DNA of 64,000 nt. Origin: Anaerolineae bacterium. GTDB lineage: Bacteria > Chloroflexota > Anaerolineae > Aggregatilineales > Phototrophicaceae. The notes under the pieces are model-generated. The model saw only the letters and a list, made by a program, of their open reading frames with translations. It was not told the origin of the DNA and searched no databases. The stretch lies in the NCBI GenBank assembly GCA_023382675.1, contig JAHDWN010000001.1:62001-126000 (forward strand), read 5' to 3'. Shown one piece after another: positions 28,553 to 36,190 of the stretch (its first letter is position 1; each line of letters begins with the position of its first letter). Both the position numbers and the translations under genes were made by a program.

Positions 28553-29166
28553 AACGCTGGCAATGGGGTCTGGTGCTCCTGCTGCCGATCCTGGCATTAG
28601 TCGCCTGGTTCGTCATCGAACAAGCGCCGCAGTGGAGCGCGCCTCGCCCACCGTGGGAACGTTATCCGGATCTGGTGGCACTGCCCGGCGGTTGCGAGGC
28701 AGCGAACGTCCTGCGAGTGTACGCAGCGGAGCGTGTGAGCGAAGCGCTAAAGACAACGGTCAATGCGGAGCAAGCGCAACAACTGAGCGATGATCTGCTG
28801 CGAGCACAGTATCCGGGACAGGCGTACATGTTCGCACTGCCGCCAGAATTGGTGCGCGGCACGTTCGGCGCAGGCAGCACGGCATGGCTCAGCCTGGTGA
28901 ATTTCGCACCGACCGCCGAATCCTTGCCGCAGGGTGCGATTGTTTTGATCGATGCGAACAACGGCGCTGCTATCGACGTAACTCACGTGGTCGGCATCAG
29001 CAACGACGCAACAACATGCGGTGAGTTCGCGCCGCAGCCGAGAGGCTGGCGGGCACGGCTGCGCCCCTTTCTGCCGCTGATCCTGGCTGGCGGATATGTG
29101 GCACTGGTGGGAATTGGGGCAATTGCGCTGGAGCTGCGCAAGTGGCGACACAAATCGACTGTTTAA
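28549..29166 (+). CDS. two-helix membrane protein of unknown function
   Basis: A 205-residue protein with a hydrophobic helix at about residues 5-22, an outer domain containing a few Cys (GGCEAAN, TTCGEF), and a second helix at about 172-195 followed by a short basic tail. I do not recognise the family. Its ATG overlaps the stop of the glycosidase fusion gene (ATGA), so the two are translationally coupled and probably functionally linked at the cell surface. Confidence 0.75.
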   Translation: MKRWQWGLVLLLPILALVAWFVIEQAPQWSAPRPPWERYPDLVALPGGCEAANVLRVYAAERVSEALKTTVNAEQAQQLSDDLLRAQYPGQAYMFALPPELVRGTFGAGSTAWLSLVNFAPTAESLPQGAIVLIDANNGAAIDVTHVVGISNDATTCGEFAPQPRGWRARLRPFLPLILAGGYVALVGIGAIALELRKWRHKSTV

Positions 29167-29183
29167 CAAGGCAATCAAGAGCA

Positions 29184-29528
29184 ATGGACACGCGACAACA
29201 GGACAGCTTACGCGAACTTTTCCTGGGAACAGCAGCATTCTACGAACGTTTTGGCTACGTGCCGCAGCTTGCCGACAGCGTTAGCAATTTTCGCGAAGAA
29301 ACGCGCGAATTGATCGAAGCGGCAGAAACCGGCAGCGATGTCGCGCACATTGCCGAGGAGGCCGCGGATGTCTTCGTGACAGCGATTGGCGTCTGCATGT
29401 CCAGCGGTGTCGATATTGATCTCCTGATCGACCAGGTCTACGCTGTCATCCACAAAAACAACGCTAAAACTCACGCAACACATATTTACACCGACGGCAA
29501 AATCCGGCGGCGATCCTCGCTCAAGTAG
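29184..29528 (+). CDS. MazG-like nucleotide pyrophosphohydrolase
   Basis: A 114-residue all-alpha NTP-PPase-like protein. The metal-binding pattern E-x2-E ... E-x2-D is seen in EETRELIEA and EEAADVFVT, as in MazG and phosphoribosyl-ATP pyrophosphohydrolase. These enzymes hydrolyse (non-canonical) NTPs to NMP and pyrophosphate. I start at MDTRQQ (ATG 29184) rather than earlier in-frame codons, which overlap the upstream gene. The C-terminus is basic. Confidence 0.82.
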   Translation: MDTRQQDSLRELFLGTAAFYERFGYVPQLADSVSNFREETRELIEAAETGSDVAHIAEEAADVFVTAIGVCMSSGVDIDLLIDQVYAVIHKNNAKTHATHIYTDGKIRRRSSLK

Positions 29529-29548
29529 AGCAGCAATGGAGACGGTCT

Positions 29549-30112
29549 ATGAATCTCTCGCCCTTGTTTACGGGAGCGCGCGTCCGCCTGGGCGCATTTT
29601 GCCCTGAAGATGCGCAGACCTTCAGCCGCTGGTATCAAGACAGTGAATTCACGCGCCACCTCGACGCCGCGCCAGCCATCCCGAAGAGTGAGTCCCGGTT
29701 GGCGCGCTGGCTGGAAGATGAAGAACGCAGCCGCGACTCCTATGTCTTCGCCATCCGAACATTGGATACTGACCTGATCGTCGGTTTCGTACACATCGAC
29801 GGCATCCAGTGGAATCATGGTGTCGCCTGGCTGGCAATCGGCATTGGCGAGCCGGATTATCGTGGCCGCAGCATTGGCTACGAGGCGATGCAGCTCGCCA
29901 TGCAGTTCGCGTTCCACGAGATCAATCTACATCGTTTGCAGCTCACCGTCTTCAGTTACAACACCCGCGCGATTCGCCTGTATGAAAAACTCGGCTTTCG
30001 CAAAGAAGGCGTTTTTCGCGAAGCCTTGAACCGCGATGGACAGCGCTACCACATGTTCCTTTACGGCATTTTGCGGCGCGAGTGGGAAGACAGTCTCAAC
30101 GCCTCCAGCTAG
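29549..30112 (+). CDS. GNAT family N-acetyltransferase (RimJ/RimL-like)
   Basis: A 187-residue acetyltransferase. The acetyl-CoA loop lies in IGIGEPDYRGRSIGYEAM, and the C-terminal NTRAIRLYEKLGFRKEGVFREA is highly characteristic of the RimJ/RimL type. It would acetylate an amine (protein N-terminus, polyamine or antibiotic) with acetyl-CoA; the acceptor is unknown. GGAG sits nine bases before the ATG. It overlaps the convergent surface-protein gene by four bases. Confidence 0.92.
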   Translation: MNLSPLFTGARVRLGAFCPEDAQTFSRWYQDSEFTRHLDAAPAIPKSESRLARWLEDEERSRDSYVFAIRTLDTDLIVGFVHIDGIQWNHGVAWLAIGIGEPDYRGRSIGYEAMQLAMQFAFHEINLHRLQLTVFSYNTRAIRLYEKLGFRKEGVFREALNRDGQRYHMFLYGILRREWEDSLNASS

Positions 30113-31128
30113 AAATCCCCCACCTGAATGAAGCGCAAAACCGTGATATTGAACTCGCAGATGTCACTCGTGAGAAAGGTGTATGGCTCGGAGAGCTGCG
30201 TCACGCCATCCGGTGCCAGCAGCATGGCGGCAAAAGGCCGAATCTCCGGCTCAGTACCTACAGGCAGGAGAAAGCCGCCTGCTCCATACGTATTGTCGCT
30301 GCCAGACACAAGGCGATTGTCAATATCTTCGCCTGTGATCCAGATGACGTAACCATTGAGCGGCTTGCCGTCGAAATCGACGACGGAACCGGCAATCCCC
30401 AGGAAATCGCAACCCTCCGCATTGACGTTGCTCATGCGCACAATGCCGCTGCGAATCAGCGCAAAAGGAGGCGGAGGCGGTGTCGCGCTGGGCGTCCCGG
30501 CCAAGAGTGTGAGCGTAAGATCCGGTGTGGCCTGCTGATCGACCGTTGAGGTCAACGCTTCAAAGCCAGCCGCGAGCGGTGTGAAAGTCGCTGTCGGGCG
30601 CGGCGTGCGGGTGGATGTCGCGGTAGCCGTCGCTGTCGGCTGCGGCGTTTCTGAAACGACAAGCGGTGGTGGCACGGGTGGCGAGAGCGGATTCAGTGGG
30701 GAATAGGGATTGTTCCAGATGTAGAGAAAATAGCCCCCGGCTGCAATCGTACCCAGGACGAATATGACCGCAACCAGATCGCGACAGCCTAAACGCGTGC
30801 GCCCTGGCACAGGTGCAGGCCGATCAGATCGTGATCTGGTCGTCGCAGCACTCGAGTTCTCCGTTGGAATAGGTGGAAAGCGCTCGGCAGGTGAGCGACG
30901 GCGCGGTTGCTGCTCCGCCGGGGGCATGGCCGGACGTTGCTCTTGAACAGGCGCAGGCGATGGTTCCGGTACGCGCTCGGACTCATCGTCTTCAGATGAC
31001 ATGTCATCCTGTGGCAGATCATCCGGCGGCGGCCCCGACAAATCGCGCGACTCGATGCGGCGCTTGCGATTGCGCGCACTCATTTGGCGGGAACCGCCAG
31101 ACGGTTTCTTATACTCTTCGTCTGCCAT
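30109..31128 (-). CDS. membrane-anchored surface protein, paralogue A
   Basis: A 339-residue protein. The N-terminal ~110 residues are cytoplasmic, polar and Pro/Arg-rich. One membrane helix follows (about 112-132, LVAVIFVLGTIAAGGYFLYIW), then a short Thr/Pro linker and a C-terminal domain of about 115 residues with the pattern GC..LGIAGSVVDFDGKPL..YV...SGSDNTYGAGGF..PVGT. The same domain ends the neighbouring protein at 31191-31985. The fold looks like a carboxypeptidase-regulatory-like beta sandwich (inference). Function unknown. Confidence 0.75.
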   Translation of the reverse strand: MADEEYKKPSGGSRQMSARNRKRRIESRDLSGPPPDDLPQDDMSSEDDESERVPEPSPAPVQEQRPAMPPAEQQPRRRSPAERFPPIPTENSSAATTRSRSDRPAPVPGRTRLGCRDLVAVIFVLGTIAAGGYFLYIWNNPYSPLNPLSPPVPPPLVVSETPQPTATATATSTRTPRPTATFTPLAAGFEALTSTVDQQATPDLTLTLLAGTPSATPPPPPFALIRSGIVRMSNVNAEGCDFLGIAGSVVDFDGKPLNGYVIWITGEDIDNRLVSGSDNTYGAGGFLLPVGTEPEIRPFAAMLLAPDGVTQLSEPYTFLTSDICEFNITVLRFIQVGDF

Positions 31129-31190
31129 CGCTGCCTCTCCAGATACAACAGTGCTCGTTATAGCACGTTGTCATCAGGGAGACAACCATC

Positions 31191-31985
31191 CTAGAACGGA
31201 CGGGTCTGAATGAAATTCACCAGAGCGAGATTGCGCGTGCAATCACCGGGGAATGTGACCGCAACCTGTGACGAGATGCGCGTCCCCTGGGTTGTGACCA
31301 ATTCAACGATGTAGCTCGAAGGGCTGGTCACTGTCCCGACCGAGATTTCCCAGCCGCCAACGCCGTAGAGGCTGTTGCTGCCGCTGACGGTGTATTGATC
31401 GAAGTTATTGTCGCCAAAAACATGCACCTGGATGTTGGTCAGCGGCGAGCCGTTGACGTCAAAGACCTGACCGCCGATCCCCTGCCAGGCGCAGCCCGCC
31501 GTATTGGCGAAGTTGGTGGTGAAATTCGCTCCCCCACCACGAACGTCAAATGGGAACGGGGACGGTGTCGGGCCGGTCGGCGAAGGCTCCAGTGTCGGGG
31601 GTGGCGTGTCGGTTGCGGTCGCAGTGGCTGTGCCCGTTTCCGTCGGCGGCAGGGTGGCAGTGGCAGTTTGCGAAGGGATGGGCGTCAAAGTCGCTGTCGG
31701 CGGTAAAGGTGTTGCCGTTGGGACGGGGGTCTGCGTGGGCACAGGGGTTATGCTGGGCACAAGCGTCTGCGTGGGCGTGGGCGTCGCTGTTGGCAGGTCA
31801 GTGGCCGTAGCCGTTGCCGACGCGGGGAGCGTCGGCAAGACTGCGACCGTCGGTACGGCTGCTTCTGCGGCTGATGAGGCCGGTGCGCTGGCGAACTGCC
31901 AGACCACATAGATGCAAGCAATGACCGACAAAATCAGAAAGATAATGGCAATGATGTTGTAGATAACCGACGAGCCTTTTGACAT
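31191..31985 (-). CDS. membrane-anchored surface protein with Thr/Pro stalk, paralogue B
   Basis: A 264-residue protein: an N-terminal helix (about 7-32), a stalk of some 90 residues of Thr/Pro/Ala repeats (TPTQTP, TATPLPP), and a C-terminal domain homologous to that of the gene at 30109-31128 (GCAWQGIGGQVFDVNGSPL...VSGSNSLYGVGGW..SVGT...NFIQ). The stalk would hold the domain away from the membrane. It follows the PpiC lipoprotein gene on the same strand, a plausible folding helper. Function unknown. Confidence 0.75.
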   Translation of the reverse strand: MSKGSSVIYNIIAIIFLILSVIACIYVVWQFASAPASSAAEAAVPTVAVLPTLPASATATATDLPTATPTPTQTLVPSITPVPTQTPVPTATPLPPTATLTPIPSQTATATLPPTETGTATATATDTPPPTLEPSPTGPTPSPFPFDVRGGGANFTTNFANTAGCAWQGIGGQVFDVNGSPLTNIQVHVFGDNNFDQYTVSGSNSLYGVGGWEISVGTVTSPSSYIVELVTTQGTRISSQVAVTFPGDCTRNLALVNFIQTRPF

Positions 31986-32024
31986 TTAACCCCTGCCTCC
32001 CCTGCGTGAACCCGCACAGCTTCC

Positions 32025-32879
32025 CTAAATATACCGCTCAATACGCGCGCTAGCCGTCAAGCTGGCGAGCCAGGTTTCGAACTGCTTCTGCGCCAGTTGT
32101 GCGCGCCGATCATCAGTGAGCGGGAGCATTGCCCGTTCGAGCGTCTGGATCACGTGATACCCAAGTGTCGTCCGAATGGGGCCAGCGATCTGCATCGGTT
32201 CTAGCGAAAAAGCGACGGTTGCCAGCACGGGATCAATCAGCTCATCCTGGGCAAACCAGCCGAGATCGCCACCACTATCGCGCGTAGTCAAATCTTTGGA
32301 TCCCACCGCCAGCACCGCGAAGTCTTCACCGTTACGCAGACGATCGAGCAGCGCATTGGCTTCCTGTTCGGTATCGACCAGTATGTGGCGAGCGTGAACC
32401 TGTAAGACATCCGAGTTCAAATCGGCGGTCACAAGATCGCGCATTTTGGCGGTGAGTAACCCGGCGCGAACTGTCTCCCGAAACTCCGCTTCGGTGTACA
32501 GATTGTCGTTTAGCCATTCCTGCCAGTTACTGTCACCGCCTGCCAAGCCTTGAAGCGAGGCGACTTCCGTATCCACTTCGGCATCGCTGACAGTGATCTG
32601 CTCGCGTGCGGCGTCCTGCGCGATGAGAAGCTGCTCTACAAGCAGGTTGAGCACTGTCGCCCGCGCCGCTGCCGGGTCGGCTGCATTAACCTGCTGTTCA
32701 AACCGGGCTAGCTCGCGCTCAAACTGACTGAGCATAATATCTTGCCCGTTGACCGTAGCCACCAATTCCTGCCCAGCCACGTTTGTGGGCAGCGCAACGG
32801 GCGTCGGCGTAGGTTCAGCTACGGTACATGCTACAAGCGCAAACAGAAACACGATCAATAGACCCACTAGACGATGCAC
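32025..32879 (-). CDS. PpiC/SurA-type peptidyl-prolyl isomerase lipoprotein
   Basis: A 284-residue extracytoplasmic foldase. The short signal peptide ends in a lipobox (ALVAC), so it should be lipid-anchored. A SurA_N-like helical region (about 30-150) precedes a parvulin domain (about 155-255): ARHILVDTEQEANALL, GGDLGWFAQDELIDP, GPIRTTLGYHVIQT. It likely helps secreted proteins fold. I favour the GTG at 32879, with AGAGG seven bases upstream, over the ATG at 32903. It leads the two paralogous surface-protein genes. Confidence 0.9.
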   Translation of the reverse strand: MHRLVGLLIVFLFALVACTVAEPTPTPVALPTNVAGQELVATVNGQDIMLSQFERELARFEQQVNAADPAAARATVLNLLVEQLLIAQDAAREQITVSDAEVDTEVASLQGLAGGDSNWQEWLNDNLYTEAEFRETVRAGLLTAKMRDLVTADLNSDVLQVHARHILVDTEQEANALLDRLRNGEDFAVLAVGSKDLTTRDSGGDLGWFAQDELIDPVLATVAFSLEPMQIAGPIRTTLGYHVIQTLERAMLPLTDDRRAQLAQKQFETWLASLTASARIERYI

Positions 32880-32938
32880 ACAGGATCCTCTCAGCAAAGG
32901 CATATGAATGTGCCGAAAAATCGTATAGACACTCGGTT

Positions 32939-32944
32939 ATTATA
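32939..32944 (-). promoter_or_regulatory. candidate -10 box for the PpiC gene
   Basis: A perfect TATAAT on the minus strand about 60 bases before the PpiC start. No convincing -35 box is present at 16-18 bases, so the call is weak. Confidence 0.35.
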
Positions 32945-32972
32945 GCTGTGTTTGTTGATTGAAACACAAAAG

Positions 32973-33010
32973 AAGCCGTGCCAAAGACGACATACGTCAT
33001 GGCACGGCTT
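32973..33010 (-). terminator. Rho-independent terminator of PadR-ABC operon
   Basis: A perfect 10-bp stem AAGCCGTGCC/GGCACGGCTT (32973-32982, 33001-33010) with an inner GACG/CGTC helix, followed on the minus strand by CTTTTGTGTTT. It lies 28 bases after the stop of the ABC permease gene at 33038. Confidence 0.82.
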
Positions 33011-33037
33011 GAAATCCCATTGCTTTGGAGACAGGGC

Positions 33038-33925
33038 TTAGTTTGCAATGTCCTGGCGCACGAACAGGTAACACGTAAGCGCGATCAAGCCGACAATCCA
33101 GGCAAGCACGAGCACAGTGGATGCCTCAACGCTGAATGCGCCACAACAGTTGTAGCGCTCGATGAACAACGGCATATAGCCATTGCCATAAGTTGACCAG
33201 GAACTGAGATTGGCAAGATTGTATCCTGGCGTGTACAGATAAAGACGAAACAAATCCCCCTGCTGAGTAATGCTCACAACCAGGGCAATCGCAACCGCAA
33301 TGCCCTGCTCGAACAAGTTGAGCAGCGCACCCACAACAATTGCGCCAAGGATCGAACGTGTGATGATTGCGCCGACAGCGGCGTAGCAGGCAGCGATGAT
33401 CGCAGCGGCGAAAGAGATCGAAGCCTGCGAGCCAACAGCTCTTAAGAACTGCAACCAGTCAGCACCACTCATGTCTCCAAACGCGGGGCCATACGGCGCG
33501 CCTGCAACTGCGGTAACGAGGCCACTCATGACGGTCACGATGATGACCATCCCGACAAAGGCAGTCAGAGCATAGACGGCGATGGTCAGGAATTTGTTCA
33601 AGATCAGCGGCAAGCGCCGACGGCGCGGCAGCAGGTTTTTCCACATCTGCCGCTGATATTCGCCGCCAAAGACATCAGCAGCAAAACCCACAAGCATGAA
33701 GCGCCCAATCTCAGAATTGACGAAGCTCCAGGTAGTCAGCGCCTGATTAGTCCAGGTAGGTGGCGCGGCGTTGATAGCCACACGAAATTGCTCCGATACT
33801 GCGGCTGAAATCGCGGCGAGGATCAGGAATACGAAGGCTGTAACCGGGAAGATCCAGATAAAGACACCTAGTACAATCCGATTGCCGGCAATTTTGCTCC
33901 ACTCAGCCCGAAACAGACTGACCAT
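33038..33925 (-). CDS. ABC-2 type transporter permease
   Basis: A 295-residue permease with about six hydrophobic segments and the usual bacteriocin/NatB-like order: a first helix near 18-40, a cytoplasmic stretch (GEYQRQMWKNLLPRRRRLPLILNKFL), then four or more helices. I place the start at MVSLFRAEW, where AGGAGG lies seven bases upstream. It overlaps the ATPase gene by 23 bases. Last gene of the PadR operon; the exported substrate is unknown. Confidence 0.88.
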   Translation of the reverse strand: MVSLFRAEWSKIAGNRIVLGVFIWIFPVTAFVFLILAAISAAVSEQFRVAINAAPPTWTNQALTTWSFVNSEIGRFMLVGFAADVFGGEYQRQMWKNLLPRRRRLPLILNKFLTIAVYALTAFVGMVIIVTVMSGLVTAVAGAPYGPAFGDMSGADWLQFLRAVGSQASISFAAAIIAACYAAVGAIITRSILGAIVVGALLNLFEQGIAVAIALVVSITQQGDLFRLYLYTPGYNLANLSSWSTYGNGYMPLFIERYNCCGAFSVEASTVLVLAWIVGLIALTCYLFVRQDIAN

Positions 33926-34841
33926 CAGACTCCTCCTGTGTGACCGAGAGAAAGAACGATTCAAGACTCTGACGGTGGGCACTCACCTCAAAAACCTGAA
34001 CATCCTGCTCAACCAGTTTCCGTATCATCGCGGGCGCGTCTTCACGAGCGGCCTCGGCCAACAGCACACCGTCGCTGCGCATGACACGCCAGTTTCTGGA
34101 AAGCACCTCGGATGCCACGTCTATAGGTGACGCATCGATGCGCAGGCGCGCATGTTCTGAAAGCAGATCGGCAACTTTTCCCTCGCGGACAATGCTGCCT
34201 TTGTTGATAATCGCGACGCGATCACAGACCTGCTCGACTTCGCCGAGCATGTGGCTGCTCAAGAAAACCGTCTTTCCCTGCTCTTTAACGAGCGAGCGGA
34301 TAAATGTGCGCATTTCCTGAATACCCGCCGGGTCAAGGCCATTGGTCGGCTCATCGAGAATGATCAGGTCGGGGTCACTCAGGAGCGCGGCGGCAATGCC
34401 GAGGCGCTGCTTCATGCCCGTCGAATAACCACCGGCACGCCGCTCTGCCCGATCTTCCATGCCGACCTGGTGGATCAGACGGTCGATCCGCTCTTTGTCA
34501 TAGTAACCGCCGGTGCGCGCCAACACCTCCAGATTCTTGCGCCCACTCAGGTAGGGGTAGAAAGTGGCACCTTCGACCAGTGCCCCAACACGGCGCAAGA
34601 CCTCGTGGGCACGGAGGGTCGGCTGGCCGAAGAGTCGCGCTTCACCGGACGTTGGGCGGACGAGATCGAGCAAGATGCGAATCGTGGTTGTCTTGCCCGC
34701 GCCGTTGGGTCCCAGGAAGCCGTAGACCTGATTTGCCTCCACCTGAAGACTCAGCTTATTGACGGCAAGAACGGACTTTTTCTTGCGGCCAAATTGCTTG
34801 CTCAGGCTGTGAGTTTCTATCGCCAATGCCGTCATGCTCAT
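33903..34841 (-). CDS. ABC transporter ATP-binding protein
   Basis: A 312-residue ATPase with Walker A GPNGAGKTTTIR, signature GYSTGMKQRLGIA, Walker B LIILDEPTNGLD and switch His in LSSHMLGEV. The BcrA/CcmA-type C-terminal extension suggests an exporter. It partners the ABC-2 permease of the overlapping next gene. In the same transcript lie a PadR repressor and a multi-helix membrane protein, a layout common for envelope-stress or antibiotic-efflux modules. Confidence 0.95.
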   Translation of the reverse strand: MSMTALAIETHSLSKQFGRKKKSVLAVNKLSLQVEANQVYGFLGPNGAGKTTTIRILLDLVRPTSGEARLFGQPTLRAHEVLRRVGALVEGATFYPYLSGRKNLEVLARTGGYYDKERIDRLIHQVGMEDRAERRAGGYSTGMKQRLGIAAALLSDPDLIILDEPTNGLDPAGIQEMRTFIRSLVKEQGKTVFLSSHMLGEVEQVCDRVAIINKGSIVREGKVADLLSEHARLRIDASPIDVASEVLSRNWRVMRSDGVLLAEAAREDAPAMIRKLVEQDVQVFEVSAHRQSLESFFLSVTQEESDGQSVSG

Positions 34842-34847
34842 CTCTTT

Positions 34848-35708
34848 CTAGGCATGTGAGCCACGCCATGGATTATTGGAGGATTGTCGGGCCGCGCGTA
34901 CGAAGATCAATACAAGAAACGCCTGACGAAATAGTCCCGCGATAGTCAGCACCAAACCCATCTGGATGATGACGGCGGAATTCCGTATCAAGATGCCAAG
35001 ACTGAGACCGACCAGCCCCAGGCCATTCACCAACAGTGAAGAGCGCAACAGCCCGCGAAAATGGATAGGCGCATCCACACCGAGAATGTCGGCCAGGAGC
35101 AGCCAACCAGAGCCGTTCATGATGATGCTCAACGCGAGTATGAAATGCACGAACGTGAGAGGTTGGAGGTAGGGGTCAAAACGAGCGAGAACGAGCGGAT
35201 CGGCAAAGACAATGATGATTGGATACTGGTACGAGCCGAGTATTCCCAGAGTGCCGAACGCTGCCGCGCCCAGCAGGCCGATCTCGATCATGGTGATGGC
35301 GGTGCCAACACGCGCGCTAGTGCGCGGCGACTCAAGAAGCTTGCGCAACGACTCGAGTACGTACATGCCGCAGCCGATCCCAAACAGAGTGAACAAGAGC
35401 GGCTGAAAGGCAAATAACGCGCCAATGATGATCTCCACCAGAGAAATCATCGTCACCACAGCAGCCCACAAGAATTGTCGCCTGGCAAGATGCACTGCAC
35501 ACAGCGCGCGGCGCGTCGCATGAGGACTGCCCAGTTGTGCCAGTACAGCCCGATGTGCCTCCACAGGCAGCAGGCCAAGGCCGCGCTGCTCAGCAAAAGC
35601 ATCGTCGTAGTGAGCAGCCAGTTCGTCACAGATCATCGACTTTATGGGCGAGGGTAATCCACGTGTCGCAGATGAAAGCCAGCGCTGAAAATCCTGTTGA
35701 TTGTTCAT
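34848..35708 (-). CDS. PadR-associated multi-helix membrane protein
   Basis: A 286-residue protein (start MNNQQDF). Its first ~85 residues form a soluble helical 'permease-prefix/DUF1700-like' domain (ICDELAAHYDDAFAEQRGLG...AVLAQLGSPHATRRAL). About six hydrophobic segments follow. Its start overlaps the PadR gene by four bases, and it ends 6 bases before the ABC ATPase gene. Such proteins usually accompany PadR-controlled ABC exporters; the exact role is not known. Confidence 0.8.
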   Translation of the reverse strand: MNNQQDFQRWLSSATRGLPSPIKSMICDELAAHYDDAFAEQRGLGLLPVEAHRAVLAQLGSPHATRRALCAVHLARRQFLWAAVVTMISLVEIIIGALFAFQPLLFTLFGIGCGMYVLESLRKLLESPRTSARVGTAITMIEIGLLGAAAFGTLGILGSYQYPIIIVFADPLVLARFDPYLQPLTFVHFILALSIIMNGSGWLLLADILGVDAPIHFRGLLRSSLLVNGLGLVGLSLGILIRNSAVIIQMGLVLTIAGLFRQAFLVLIFVRAARQSSNNPWRGSHA

Positions 35709-36025
35709 GATGGTTGAGCACCTTTGAGTACATTGTCGACAGCACTCGAATAGCGTGCCCATTCATCGCGTTCTTGATCCAGCAGCGCGCGACCGTCTTG
35801 AGTCAGGCGATAGTAACGGCGTGACCGGCCATTTTCTGCCTGTTCGAATACCTCGATCATGCCCTGCTGTTCCAACCCGTGCAGGGTGGGATACAGCGTA
35901 CCTTCTTTGAAATCCAGGATGCCATCAGACTGCTGTTTAATGGCTTTTGCAATCTGATAGCCGTGATTTGGCCCCTTCGAAAGAACGAACAAGATGAGTA
36001 AGGTGAGACTTCCGCGAAAATTCAT
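35705..36025 (-). CDS. PadR family transcriptional regulator
   Basis: A 106-residue winged-helix regulator. The PadR pattern is clear: LLILFVLSKGPNHGYQIAKAI, then the wing GTLYPTLHGLEQQGMIEV and RRYYRLTQDGRALL. PadR proteins repress adjacent exporter genes until a ligand binds. It heads the operon PadR-membrane protein-ATPase-permease. A candidate operator lies 21-40 bases before its start (36046-36062). Confidence 0.93.
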   Translation of the reverse strand: MNFRGSLTLLILFVLSKGPNHGYQIAKAIKQQSDGILDFKEGTLYPTLHGLEQQGMIEVFEQAENGRSRRYYRLTQDGRALLDQERDEWARYSSAVDNVLKGAQPS

Positions 36026-36045
36026 CCTCTATCCTATACCTAGGT

Positions 36046-36062
36046 TATCTATGTATAAGATA
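36046..36062. promoter_or_regulatory. candidate PadR operator TATCT-N7-AGATA
   Basis: A perfect inverted repeat of TATCT (36046-36050) and AGATA (36058-36062) around ATGTATA, with an outer CCTAT (36033-36037)/ATAGG (36060-36064) pair. It lies just upstream of padR in an AT-rich stretch that must contain the promoter. PadR operators are typically such short AT-rich dyads. Confidence 0.5.
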
Positions 36063-36190
36063 GGCGTATATGTAGCTGAGTATCAATTAAGATTTGGGAA
36101 GCTGTGCCACAACCTGAGTGTCATTCGCAGCACATGACAACCGATGCTACAATAAGCGAAGTTTCGGGCGTGCTAACGGGAGAGATCGCA

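Noticed and set aside
31560-31860. Repetitive GT/GC-rich tract that could suggest a tandem-repeat or CRISPR-like array
   Set aside because: It encodes the Thr/Pro stalk of the surface protein; repeat units are irregular 6-9 base codon repeats without spacers.
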